Assembly: GCF_006265225.1 (NCBI RefSeq) | Contig: NZ_VDCS01000014.1 | Coordinates: 1-64,000 of the forward strand | Source: Allotamlana fucoidanivorans | Lineage (GTDB): Bacteria > Bacteroidota > Bacteroidia > Flavobacteriales > Flavobacteriaceae | DNA: 64,000 bases | Reading direction: 5' to 3' | Position numbers and translations under genes: made by a program | Part shown: positions 53,812 through 62,128 of the stretch, in pieces | Layout of the letters: the number at the start of each line of letters is the position of its first letter | Numbering within the stretch: the stretch's first letter is position 1 | The notes under the pieces: model-generated | The model's database searches: none | Seen by the model: only the letters and a program-made list of their open reading frames with translations | What the model was told of the DNA's origin: nothing

Positions 53812-54315
53812 ATGGATGTTGAAAATAACGTCATACTAAATCACCAGCAGATTAATCATAAAATAAGACGTATTGCCTTTCAGATATATGAAAGTAATGT
53901 GGACGAAAAGGAAGTTATATTGGCAGGAATTAGTACCAATGGCTATATGTTAGCTAAAAAATTAAAGCAGGTGCTTCAAAAGATTTCAGATATAACGCCT
54001 ATTCTTTGTGAGGTTCATGTTGATAAAAAACAACCTTGGACAGAAATTACAACGTCTTTATCCTCTGAAGCGTATCAAAACAAATCATTAGTTCTCGTTG
54101 ATGACGTTTTAAATTCTGGGACTACCCTCATTTATGGTGTAAGACATTTTTTGGATGTACCTTTAAAACAATTCAAAACAGCCGTACTAGTAAATAGAAA
54201 TCATAAAAAATATCCAGTAAAAGCTGATTTCAAAGGAATATCGCTATCAACTTCTTTACATGAACACGTTAATGTCATCTTAGACGGAAAAATATTTGAG
54301 GCCGTATTAGAATAG
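53812..54315 (+). CDS. PyrR-like phosphoribosyltransferase
   Basis: A 167-residue type I phosphoribosyltransferase with the PRPP-binding motif LVLVDDVLNSGTTL (about 93-106). The N-terminal RRIAFQIYE and GISTNGYMLA resemble PyrR/hypoxanthine-type PRTases. PyrR regulates pyrimidine genes and has uracil PRTase activity, but this protein may be a distinct family member. Its 3' end overlaps the shikimate kinase gene by 9 nt, tail to tail. Confidence 0.88.
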   Translation: MDVENNVILNHQQINHKIRRIAFQIYESNVDEKEVILAGISTNGYMLAKKLKQVLQKISDITPILCEVHVDKKQPWTEITTSLSSEAYQNKSLVLVDDVLNSGTTLIYGVRHFLDVPLKQFKTAVLVNRNHKKYPVKADFKGISLSTSLHEHVNVILDGKIFEAVLE

Positions 54316-54828
54316 CTCTAATAGAATGTCTTCAATAATATCATCTTTTTCCTTTCCATCAATTGAGACATGAATTTCGGCTTGATTGTAAAACGATATA
54401 CGCTCAAAAAGATGCTTACCTATAAACTCGGTCATCTCTTCTAAAGTTTTGATATGAGCAATTAAAGGACGTTTTGCTTTTTTTCTTAAAAGCTTTTCTG
54501 CAAGCGTTGGAATTGTGGCTTTTAAATAAATGCTTTTTACATGAGGGGCTTCTAAAATAGTATTCATATTGTTGCTATAACAAGGCGTTCCTCCTCCCAC
54601 TGACAAAATGATATCTTCTTTAGATTTTAAAACCTCTTTTAAATAATAAGCTTCCTGCTTTCTAAAATATACTTCACCTTTAGTTTTAAAAACATTGGTA
54701 ACAGACATATCTTCTTTTTCTTCAATTAAATCATCTAAATCAATAAAATTGTAATTTAATTTATCTTTTAGTTTTTTTCCAATTGATGTCTTTCCTGAGG
54801 CCATATAGCCTATTAATACAATGATCAT
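54307..54828 (-). CDS. aroK: Shikimate kinase
   Basis: A 173-residue protein with the usual AroK length. It has Walker A GYMASGKTS (about 7-15), the shikimate-binding FIDLDDLIEEKE, the SVGGGTPCY segment and the RRPLI-like lid region KRPLIAH. It phosphorylates shikimate at O3 in the pathway to chorismate. It overlaps the convergent phosphoribosyltransferase gene by 9 nt and faces the tRNA-Lys promoters. Confidence 0.95.
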   Translation of the reverse strand: MIIVLIGYMASGKTSIGKKLKDKLNYNFIDLDDLIEEKEDMSVTNVFKTKGEVYFRKQEAYYLKEVLKSKEDIILSVGGGTPCYSNNMNTILEAPHVKSIYLKATIPTLAEKLLRKKAKRPLIAHIKTLEEMTEFIGKHLFERISFYNQAEIHVSIDGKEKDDIIEDILLELF

Positions 54829-54904
54829 TATTACCTTACAAATTGATTATTAAAAACATAGATTAAAGCGGTGCAAAAAAACAAAAATTTCTTCAAAAAA
54901 AGCA

Positions 54905-54934
54905 TTGTTTTATTAATTAAAGATTATATATTTG
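54905..54934 (+). promoter_or_regulatory. Flavobacterial promoter of the first tRNA-Lys
   Basis: TTG (54905-54907) is followed after 19 nt by TATATTTG (54927-54934), a match to the Bacteroidota -33/-7 elements TTG and TAnnTTTG. It lies 37 nt before the tRNA. Confidence 0.85.
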
Positions 54935-54970
54935 CACCCGCTAACCGCACTAGGATAGTGAAAAAATATT

Positions 54971-55046
54971 GACCTGGTAGCTCAGTTGGTAGAGCATCTC
55001 CCTTTTAAGGAGAGGGTCCTGGGTTCGAGCCCCAGCCCGGTCACCA
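54971..55046 (+). tRNA. tRNA-Lys (anticodon TTT), copy 1
   Basis: A 76-nt cloverleaf with CCA encoded. The D-arm is GCTC-AGTTGGTA-GAGC, the anticodon loop CTTTTAA in stem TCTCC/GGAGA, and the T-arm CTGGG-TTCGAGC-CCCAG. The acceptor GACCTGG pairs with CCCGGTC except at U5, opposite C68. The second copy is identical, including this mismatch. It has its own promoter and terminator. Confidence 0.95.
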
Positions 55047-55047
55047 A

Positions 55048-55077
55048 AAGCCTGAAACTCTAGTTTCGGGCTTTTTT
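55048..55077 (+). terminator. Terminator of tRNA-Lys copy 1
   Basis: AAGCCTGAAACT pairs with AGTTTCGGGCTT around a short loop, followed by six T. It directly follows the CCA end. Confidence 0.85.
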
Positions 55078-55164
55078 ATTCTACAAACAACCCAAACAAA
55101 ACACTAATTATCAACACGTTAACCTCAACTTTTAAAATGGGTTAAAATTTCGATTATCAAAGCC

Positions 55165-55194
55165 TTGTTTTATTGATTAAAGGTTTTATATTTG
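55165..55194 (+). promoter_or_regulatory. Flavobacterial promoter of the second tRNA-Lys
   Basis: TTG (55165-55167) and TATATTTG (55187-55194), with the same 19-nt spacing and the same 37-nt distance to the tRNA as in copy 1. It is exactly 260 nt from the first promoter. Confidence 0.85.
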
Positions 55195-55230
55195 CACCCG
55201 CTAACCGCAATAGGATAGCGAAAAAATATT

Positions 55231-55306
55231 GACCTGGTAGCTCAGTTGGTAGAGCATCTCCCTTTTAAGGAGAGGGTCCTGGGTTCGAGCCCCAGCCCGG
55301 TCACCA
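55231..55306 (+). tRNA. tRNA-Lys (anticodon TTT), copy 2
   Basis: Identical in all 76 nt to the copy at 54971-55046, with encoded CCA and the same U5/C68 acceptor mismatch. Confidence 0.95.
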
Positions 55307-55307
55307 A

Positions 55308-55337
55308 AAGCCTAAAACGTTAGTTTTGGGCTTTTTT
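55308..55337 (+). terminator. Terminator of tRNA-Lys copy 2
   Basis: AAGCCTAAAACG with TAGTTTTGGGCTT forms a stem followed by six T. It overlaps the 3' end region of the convergent glycosidase-like gene (stop at 55336). Confidence 0.8.
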
Positions 55338-57783
55338 ATTTTGATTTAGTTTTTAATTTAACATACCCAATTATAAGCTCTCCCGATGTAGTTTTACCTA
55401 GCAATTTTCCTGCAAAATTAGCGTTCGTAATACCATTTCCTTGTCCATTAAATTCAATTATTAAGTCGTTACCTTGTTTTCTCACTTTTTTTACAGAAGC
55501 TCCTTTTCCAAAATCTACAACTTCTGGTGCTCCAAATTTTAAGGAGGCTAAATTTATATCATTTTGAGCATCAAATCCGTCTTCAGAAATTACAAGAATT
55601 TTTATGGTCTTTGTAGTATTCGTTATCAAGTCTTTATTTAATAATTTTAATCGCTTATGTTTAGTTAAGGGTACTATTATATTCTTTGAATTATGGTTGT
55701 CTCTCGCCAAATCATCAGCCTTTGGAACATCAATAACTGCCAGTGATAAATGGGTTGCTCTACCAAATTCATCTTGAAGTATATGAGGTCTTTCTAATTT
55801 ATACCAATATGTTTTTGTACCGTCTTCATACATTGTGCTATTAGCAGTGTAGGCCGTACCTGGATTAAATTTCCAATTTACTCCATCTGGAGATCTTAAA
55901 TAAATAGCCCTATAATCCCAAAACGCATTTATAATCATATGAAATTGCACATCATCCTTCCACAAAACAGGATCTTCATAATTTGAATTTCTATATTTCT
56001 CGGGTATTATTATATTGCCTTGTATTGGCTTGGTAATAACTTTATAAGGCCCCAATGGGTTGCTTCCCTTACTCTTCATAATGGCTCCTCCTTTGGTTAC
56101 AAATAAAAAAGTATCATCTAACAATTGCACTCCAGACAAGTTTCTATAAAAGCGATAAAAAAGTTCTGGTTTTTCAGGAGCCCCCTCAGTATCTACTTCC
56201 ATAATACCTAAATGTTTCCATGGTCCGTTCATAGTGTTTGATTTAAACAAATGTGCTTCCCAATCGATTAAAGAATACAGCAAATAAGACCCATCATTTA
56301 AAAGAACAATATCTGGATTATGACCAAAACCGTCAGCAAATTGATAAGCGATACTATCTTTAACTTTGTATGGACCAGTAGGTTCGTTAGACTCGACATG
56401 GGCAACTGTTGAGTTTGGCCACTCCCAATGTCCTTTTGTAGCATTTGCTGGCCATCTGGTAACACACATATGGTATTTGCCGTCTTTATCTTTAACAGGT
56501 CTTCCTCCCCAATAGCTCCAGTTTGGATCTTCAATACCATTGTCTATATCTCTTGGTACAACACCTGGTGCTCCCCAAGTATTAGCGCTCAACTTTTTAA
56601 ATATGGGCATGGGTTTAATTAAATCACTAAATGAAGCGCCTTTTACCATTTTCACTTTGGCTTTACTTAATTTAGAAGCCTCACTTCTATTTCCGCTGTA
56701 ATCATGTGCATAAATCCAATATGTATTTTCAACACCTTTGGATGGTGTAAAATCTAAATAACTCGTTGCATTCAAATGATAGGCAATGGGTTCCTTATTT
56801 TGTCCATGTGCATCACCTCGATATACCGAATAATAGGAGACATCTTTACTGAGACTTTTATCCCAAGAAACTTTTACTTCTGCATCAAAACTTTCAGTAG
56901 CTACATTTAATGGAGGGAGCGGTTGACTACCATCTTTAAGCCTAATTGTCAATTTATTAGAACCAACAGACTCTTCTTTATTAAGCCGCGTTACCACATA
57001 AGTATATTCTACTCCTGGTATAAAACTACTATCAATAAGCGAGTTATTGGGTGTTTCTCCAATTACATGGTAGACCATATTTCCTTTTAAACTGGCCTGG
57101 CCTCTATAAACTTTAAATATAGAACTACTATCTGCATTAACATCAGTCCAACTTAAAGCAATAGTTTCCTGCTTTTGTTTTCCGTTAAGTTTTGGCCCCG
57201 CAAACTCTGGTGCTTGAACCGCTATATTGACATAGTTTAAATAAACCTTTATATCTTTTTGAGAATAAAACCTTACTCTAACAAAAGGAAGTCCTTGTGA
57301 GGCATCCTGATTATTAATCCTATAAATACCTTGAAAATGTTCTGTGATCTTATCTGATCCTTTTAATTTTACTTTTTTTGCCAATACCCGCTCATAATCA
57401 CCAAAAACTAAACTTAATGATAACGTACCTTCACTAATATATTCTAAATCGGCACCAAAGCTCCAATTAATAATATCACCAACTTTTGGCTCTTGATATT
57501 TTGGATTAGAATTTAAAACCTTAGATTCCGCAATGGACTCTTCACACATTGAAAACAAGCTACCTTGATGAAGCCCAATAGCTTTTTCATCTTCTCCTTT
57601 GATGATGGAAGTTTTCCAATATGGCGATTGCTCTGCTCGTCTCCAATATCCCCAAACCATTGAAAAATCACCGTCATAAACATTATCAAAAGGTGCGTTA
57701 TCTCCTAACAATACTATTTGAGCCATTGATAGTGAATGTATAAAACATATAAAAAGTATACCTAAGAGGTTTTTAACTGCCAT
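55336..57783 (-). CDS. Secreted FN3-containing glycosidase-like protein with GH43/GH117-type beta-propeller
   Basis: The 815-residue protein has a signal peptide ending LSMA-QI (about residue 21). An N-terminal beta-sandwich (about 25-190) is followed by two FN3-like domains (about 200-285 and 290-375). The C-terminal region (about 400-715) has repeated blade motifs (YWGGRPVKDKDGKYHM, NPDIVLLNDGSYLLY, NSNYEDPVLWKDDVQFHMI, LERPHILQDEFGRATH). This reads like a five-bladed propeller of the GH43/GH117 sort. Asp and Glu occur at blade starts as in those families, but I cannot assign catalytic residues with confidence. It is not linked to the PUL by position. Polysaccharide processing is likely. 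Confidence 0.7.
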   Translation of the reverse strand: MAVKNLLGILFICFIHSLSMAQIVLLGDNAPFDNVYDGDFSMVWGYWRRAEQSPYWKTSIIKGEDEKAIGLHQGSLFSMCEESIAESKVLNSNPKYQEPKVGDIINWSFGADLEYISEGTLSLSLVFGDYERVLAKKVKLKGSDKITEHFQGIYRINNQDASQGLPFVRVRFYSQKDIKVYLNYVNIAVQAPEFAGPKLNGKQKQETIALSWTDVNADSSSIFKVYRGQASLKGNMVYHVIGETPNNSLIDSSFIPGVEYTYVVTRLNKEESVGSNKLTIRLKDGSQPLPPLNVATESFDAEVKVSWDKSLSKDVSYYSVYRGDAHGQNKEPIAYHLNATSYLDFTPSKGVENTYWIYAHDYSGNRSEASKLSKAKVKMVKGASFSDLIKPMPIFKKLSANTWGAPGVVPRDIDNGIEDPNWSYWGGRPVKDKDGKYHMCVTRWPANATKGHWEWPNSTVAHVESNEPTGPYKVKDSIAYQFADGFGHNPDIVLLNDGSYLLYSLIDWEAHLFKSNTMNGPWKHLGIMEVDTEGAPEKPELFYRFYRNLSGVQLLDDTFLFVTKGGAIMKSKGSNPLGPYKVITKPIQGNIIIPEKYRNSNYEDPVLWKDDVQFHMIINAFWDYRAIYLRSPDGVNWKFNPGTAYTANSTMYEDGTKTYWYKLERPHILQDEFGRATHLSLAVIDVPKADDLARDNHNSKNIIVPLTKHKRLKLLNKDLITNTTKTIKILVISEDGFDAQNDINLASLKFGAPEVVDFGKGASVKKVRKQGNDLIIEFNGQGNGITNANFAGKLLGKTTSGELIIGYVKLKTKSK

Positions 57784-57950
57784 ATTTTACGTTTAGTTTA
57801 ATTAGTCTAGTTTAAACTTAACCTCCTACATGAATAGTCATGCATGATTAAGCATTTATATTTTTCCCGAAAATAATGTTTATAAAGAAAATAGACAATT
57901 ATGAACTTGCACTAAGTTTCCATAAAACAAGGAGAGTCTAAAAACAAAAA

Positions 57951-57978
57951 AAGCCCTTCAATAAAAATTGAAAGGCTT
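57951..57978 (-). terminator. Terminator of tRNA-His
   Basis: AAGCCCTTCAAT pairs with ATTGAAAGGCTT (one mismatch). On the minus strand a T run follows at about 57944-57950. It lies about 10 nt beyond the tRNA. Confidence 0.75.
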
Positions 57979-57988
57979 GGTATTTTTG

Positions 57989-58062
57989 GGTGGAAGATCG
58001 GTCTCGAACCGACGACCTCCTGAACCACAATCAGGCGCTCTAACCAACTGAGCTACAACCAC
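57989..58062 (-). tRNA. tRNA-His (anticodon GTG)
   Basis: The minus strand folds into a cloverleaf with anticodon loop TTGTGGT in stem CCTGA/TCAGG. The D-arm is GCTC-AGTTGGTTA-GAGC and the T-arm GTCGG-TTCGAGA-CCGAT. The acceptor GTGGTTG faces CTTCCAC, leaving two U-U oppositions (positions 5-68 and 6-67). The base before position 1 is G, as expected for tRNA-His. A complete CCA after C73 is not encoded. Confidence 0.9.
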
Positions 58063-58176
58063 CATTTTGGCATTTTTGCAATGCGTGTGCAAATGTAAAC
58101 GATTTCAACGTTATCTACAAAGACTTTTTTCAATATTTTATTTAAAAAAGTAAATTTAAAATTCTAGTGTTCATAA

Positions 58177-58893
58177 CTACTTCAAATCAAATAAACTATC
58201 AACAGCCACATAACGTTCAGCCGAAAAACCTTCAGCATATTCCACACCTATTAATCTACCCAAATCTCTAGCTCGATAGATAACACTATCGGTAAAATTT
58301 TTACTTGAAATTGGGGTTTCAGGTTCCTTACTATTGGCATCGTAAAACTGTGTTTTATAAGCCAGGACGGCCTTCATTTTAATATCCATAAATCCAGAAA
58401 CATCAACCACAAAATCGGGCTCTATATTCTTCCATTGCATATAATGATATACTTGTTTTGGCCGCCAAGATTGCTGTAATTTATCTTCTAAATAGGTTTC
58501 TATTTTTATTAATCCGCTTAAGAAACAAGCATCACTAGCTAGCCTACTTCCTTTAGGGTGATCAATATGCCTGTCATCAATAGCATTACACAATACAATG
58601 TCTGGTTGGTATTTTCTTAAAACTTTTATAACTTCTAATTGATGCGATTTATCATTAATAAAAAACCCATCAGCAAAGCCTAAATTTTCTCTAACACATA
58701 CACCCAATATATCAGCTGCTTCCTTAGCTTCTTTTTTTCTGGTTTCGGCAGTACCTCTAGTACCTAACTCTCCCTGTGTTAAATCTAAAATACCTACTTT
58801 TTTTCCCTTGGTCACTTCTTTGGCTATTATGGCCGCACAGCCTAATTCAACATCATCAGGATGAGCCCCTATTGCCAGAATATCTAATTTCAT
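58177..58893 (-). CDS. bshB1: Bacillithiol biosynthesis deacetylase BshB1
   Basis: A 238-residue PIG-L/LmbE-family protein with the zinc motif AHPDDVELG (about 10-18). LTQGELGTRGTAETRKKEA and DDRHIDHPKG are characteristic of the bacillithiol branch. It removes the acetyl group from N-acetylglucosaminyl-malate to give glucosaminyl-malate, a step toward bacillithiol. It is cytoplasmic. It is divergent from the SLC13 permease gene, with 297 nt between them in which I see no further gene. Confidence 0.93.
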   Translation of the reverse strand: MKLDILAIGAHPDDVELGCAAIIAKEVTKGKKVGILDLTQGELGTRGTAETRKKEAKEAADILGVCVRENLGFADGFFINDKSHQLEVIKVLRKYQPDIVLCNAIDDRHIDHPKGSRLASDACFLSGLIKIETYLEDKLQQSWRPKQVYHYMQWKNIEPDFVVDVSGFMDIKMKAVLAYKTQFYDANSKEPETPISSKNFTDSVIYRARDLGRLIGVEYAEGFSAERYVAVDSLFDLK

Positions 58894-59190
58894 ATTTCTA
58901 CAATTTCGTATGTTTTTTTAATAAAATTTAGATGAATTACGTTAATTACAAAAATCTAAATCATAAAAATGTGTGCTTTTTTATGAATATCTAAATAAGC
59001 AAAATTACTATCACGTTTTCGCTTATGTCATTTATAAATAAAATTGTAAAAATATCACAATTATTAAAAAATGAGCGCTTCGCAAAAATAATGACTAATA
59101 TCATAATAATTGGAGATTATCGCATGTAGTTTTACACCGTAAACAATCAAGCACTCTTAGGGAGTGTATTAGCTAAAAGAATTATATATT

Positions 59191-61032
59191 ATGATCTATT
59201 TAATGCTCACTATTTTAGTCATTACAATTGGGCTTTTTATTTGGGGAAAATTCACCCCAGATATTGTTGCACTCATGTCTATGCTAGCCCTATTCTTAAC
59301 AGGTATTTTAACTCCTACAGAAACCTTAAGTGGTTTTAGCAACCCCACAGTTATTATGATTGCTGCCTTATTTATTGTAGGAGAGGGCATTGCCCAAACT
59401 GGCTGGACCGCTATGGCTGGTAAAAAGTTTGTAGAATGGGCAGGCAAAAGTGTCCCTAAACTTCTGGTTATTGTATCACTTGGAGCTGGTGTTTTATCTG
59501 GATTTGTAAGTAATACAGGTACTGTTGCAACCTTGATGCCTTTAACCATATCATCTGCATGGAGCATAGGTACTTTGCCTTCAAAAATGCTTATGCCGGT
59601 GGCCTTTGGATCTAATACTGGTGGACTTTTAACCTTAACAGGAACACCACCAAATATTATTGCTAGTAATGCTTTGGTTGAAGCTGGATTTGAGGGCTTT
59701 TCATTCTTTGAATTCTCATTAATTGGTGTGCCTTTATTAATTGTTGCCCTACTCTATTTTAGATATGTTGGTTACAAACTATTACCTAGTAACAGAACAA
59801 ATAATAAACCTGTAAATATTGAATCTACACTTCACAATTGGATTGGAGCTTATAAAGTTGATGACGGGTATTACCGCCTAAGAATAAGAAGTCTTTCACC
59901 GCTTATCAATACAAAACTTGAAGATTGGCATTTTGAAAGAGATTATGATGTTATCATCATTCGATTAAAAAGAAGACATCCAAATATTCTAAAAGGTATT
60001 CCAGCTTATGAAGAGTTTCCTAGCATGGGAACAGAGTTACGCTATCACGATATCATAACTGTAAAAGGTGAAACTGAAGCAATTAATAAATTGATGATTA
60101 AATTCAGATTGGGGCTGCTACCGTTAGAACCCATTACAGATGAACTTAAAAACAATCTCATTAACCAAGAGGTAGGAATGACAGAAGTTATTGTAAACCC
60201 TAATTCTATCTTGGTAGGGAGAAAATATAAACTTGGAGACTATTTCCGTAGATTTGGAATCCAGTTACTTGCTGCTTCAAGAAATAATACCCCTTTACAA
60301 GACAAAGAAATTACAGTTAAAGCTGGGGATGCATTTCTATTAAGAGGTACCTGGGAAAACATTGATGACCTGAAAAAACAACATGAAAACCTTGTAATAA
60401 TAGGTAGTCCTGAGGGGATGGCTAAAAATGTAGACAGCTTGAATTCAAAGTCTTATATTGCAATGGGCGCCTTATTACTTATGATTTTGCTCATGGTATT
60501 CAAGATTGTACCAGGTTCAATTGCCGCATTAATTTCAGCAGGTGTTGTTTTGCTTACTGGTTGTGTGCCTATTTCAAAAGCATATAAAGGTATTAGCTGG
60601 ACAAGTGTTGTTATGATTGCCGCTATGATTCCTATGGGTGTGGCTCTACAAAAAACAGGAACGGCGCAATTAATTGCCAACACACTAGTTGAGCACCTAG
60701 GTGCTATTCACCCTGTTTTATTACTTGGAGGCGTATTTTTATTAACCACGACCTTTAGTCAGGTTATTAGTAATTCTGCAACAGCTGTTTTGATGGCACC
60801 AATTGCTATTTTGGCTGCCGAATCATTAAACCTCTCTCCTGCTCCATTCATGATTGTTGTTGCTATTAGTGCTTCAACAGCATTTTTAACACCAATTGGT
60901 ACCACAACAAATGCTATGGTGATGACAGCTGGTGGCTATAAATTTATGGATTACTTAAAAGTTGGTGCACCACTACTATTTGTATTCTTCTTAATTTCAT
61001 TACTCATTGTACCACTTATATGGCCATTTTAA
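59191..61032 (+). CDS. SLC13-family permease with two TrkA-C domains
   Basis: A 613-residue inner-membrane protein with two hydrophobic halves. The first half has GFSNPTVIMIAALFIVGEG and SNTGTVATLMPL. The second half has NSATAVLMAPIAI and FLTPIGTTTNAMV. Two cytoplasmic TrkA-C (RCK_C) domains (about 215-305 and 320-400) lie between, each with the RLRIRSLSP or EVIVNPNSILVG type start. This is the usual layout of CitMHS/SLC13 carriers for di- or tricarboxylates or sulfate. The ion or acid transported is not evident. In a sulfatase-rich genome sulfate is a possible cargo; that is speculation. Confidence 0.92.
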   Translation: MIYLMLTILVITIGLFIWGKFTPDIVALMSMLALFLTGILTPTETLSGFSNPTVIMIAALFIVGEGIAQTGWTAMAGKKFVEWAGKSVPKLLVIVSLGAGVLSGFVSNTGTVATLMPLTISSAWSIGTLPSKMLMPVAFGSNTGGLLTLTGTPPNIIASNALVEAGFEGFSFFEFSLIGVPLLIVALLYFRYVGYKLLPSNRTNNKPVNIESTLHNWIGAYKVDDGYYRLRIRSLSPLINTKLEDWHFERDYDVIIIRLKRRHPNILKGIPAYEEFPSMGTELRYHDIITVKGETEAINKLMIKFRLGLLPLEPITDELKNNLINQEVGMTEVIVNPNSILVGRKYKLGDYFRRFGIQLLAASRNNTPLQDKEITVKAGDAFLLRGTWENIDDLKKQHENLVIIGSPEGMAKNVDSLNSKSYIAMGALLLMILLMVFKIVPGSIAALISAGVVLLTGCVPISKAYKGISWTSVVMIAAMIPMGVALQKTGTAQLIANTLVEHLGAIHPVLLLGGVFLLTTTFSQVISNSATAVLMAPIAILAAESLNLSPAPFMIVVAISASTAFLTPIGTTTNAMVMTAGGYKFMDYLKVGAPLLFVFFLISLLIVPLIWPF

Positions 61033-61091
61033 CAGTAATTTATCATAAATAAAGAAAATCATTTATATATACTTAGCAGAAATTCAATCTG

Positions 61092-61121
61092 AAAAAGGGA
61101 CTCTTTAATGGGTTCCTTTTT
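61092..61121. terminator. Bidirectional terminator between SLC13 permease and rlmF
   Basis: AAAAAGGGAC (61092-61101) pairs with GTTCCTTTTT (61112-61121), with T runs for both convergent genes. Confidence 0.8.
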
Positions 61122-61138
61122 CTTTAAGTATAAACCCT

Positions 61139-62005
61139 TTAGTTAAACGTCCAAGCCACAAATCTAGACACCTTATTCCCTTGCCCCATATTTATAACGT
61201 TTACTTCTGTTGCTCCTAATTTTTTTAGTGATACCCTAATACCTCTCACCAAGTCTTTTTTAGACACTAAAGTAGTAAACCATTTAAACTGCTTAGAATG
61301 CAGCATACTCTCAAACAAATAGTTATGTATAAAAGCTTTTTCTCCTCCCTTATACCACAATTCATTATGTTTCCCTGAAAAATTTCTAGTGAATTCTTCT
61401 GAATTTTTTCCTAAACCTTTTAGTTTTCTTTGCGTGGCCTCTAAAGCTTCTTGTTCAGATTTATAAAATGGCGGATTACACATAGATGAAGTAAATAACT
61501 CATTTGTATTTACAATATGTTTTAAAATACAATCAACTTCGGGTTGATGTCTCAACTCAATAGTATCCTTCAAATGATTTTTAGCAACAATACGTTGTGC
61601 CCATTTCAATGACATGTTGTCCACATCTGTAGCTACAAAAGTCCATTGATATTCCGCTTGACCTAGCAACGGATAAATACAACTTGCTCCAGTACCAACA
61701 TCTAAAACCCTTATACCTTTTGTTATGCCTTTTGTTTTTAAAAAATCGGCTAAATGATGGATATAATCAGCTCTTCCTGGAATTGGCGGACACAAATTAT
61801 CATCAGGAAAATCCCAATACCTAATATTATAATCTTTAAATAATAAAGCGGTATTAAGAGCCTTCACAGCTTTAGGATTTGAAAAATCAATACTCAAATT
61901 TCCATAAGCATTCTCAAAAACAAATGGTTTTAATGGCAGATATTCACTACTTAAAGCCTTTAAATTATATCCGTTTTTATGCTTATTGTTTCTATGGAGA
62001 TTTAT
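61139..62005 (-). CDS. rlmF: 23S rRNA (adenine-1618-N6)-methyltransferase RlmF, unusual start
   Basis: The frame encodes the RlmF core: IDFSNPKAVKALNTALL, VLDVGTGASCIYPLLG (SAM motif I), the catalytic CNPPFYKS and FTTLVSKKDL. The first standard start is a TTG at 61897. Clear family sequence continues upstream of it in frame (NKHKNGYNLKAL, KPFVFENAYGN). No ATG, GTG or TTG occurs before the stop codon at 62026-62024. The expected start region falls near the ATA at 62005-62003. Either a rare start codon is used, or the gene has lost its start, or there is a sequence error. The coordinate given uses the ATA. The enzyme methylates A1618 of 23S rRNA. Confidence 0.85.
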   Translation of the reverse strand: MNLHRNNKHKNGYNLKALSSEYLPLKPFVFENAYGNLSIDFSNPKAVKALNTALLFKDYNIRYWDFPDDNLCPPIPGRADYIHHLADFLKTKGITKGIRVLDVGTGASCIYPLLGQAEYQWTFVATDVDNMSLKWAQRIVAKNHLKDTIELRHQPEVDCILKHIVNTNELFTSSMCNPPFYKSEQEALEATQRKLKGLGKNSEEFTRNFSGKHNELWYKGGEKAFIHNYLFESMLHSKQFKWFTTLVSKKDLVRGIRVSLKKLGATEVNVINMGQGNKVSRFVAWTFN

Positions 62006-62083
62006 ATGTTGTTTGATAACAGCCTAATGTATTTTTAAAATTATCATTTGTAAAAGTACAAAATTACTATTCATAATACCGAT

Positions 62084-62113
62084 TGGGTAGTTGCCTTGAA
62101 ATCTATATCTTCG
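62084..62113 (+). promoter_or_regulatory. Promoter of the HAD phosphatase gene
   Basis: TTG (62084-62086), 19 nt, then TATCTTCG (62106-62113), close to TAnnTTTG and with the same spacing as the tRNA-Lys promoters. It places the transcript start just before the ATG at 62129 and argues against the in-frame TTG at 62096. Confidence 0.65.
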
Positions 62114-62128
62114 CAAAAAAAATATAAA

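Larger units (their letters stand above)
54885..55340 (+). repeat. Tandem duplication of a tRNA-Lys transcription unit (period 260 nt)
   Basis: Promoter, leader, tRNA and terminator recur with an offset of 260 nt. The tRNA bodies are identical, the leaders differ at a few bases, and the terminator stems differ in sequence but keep pairing. The intervening about 80 nt are unrelated. Confidence 0.85.

Noticed and set aside
57817-57824. CTTAACCT before the FN3/propeller gene as an eighth operator
   Set aside because: No second half-site at 21 nt on either side.
62096-62128. TTG start for the HAD phosphatase
   Set aside because: It lies inside the promoter -33/-7 region; the ATG at 62129 begins the family sequence.
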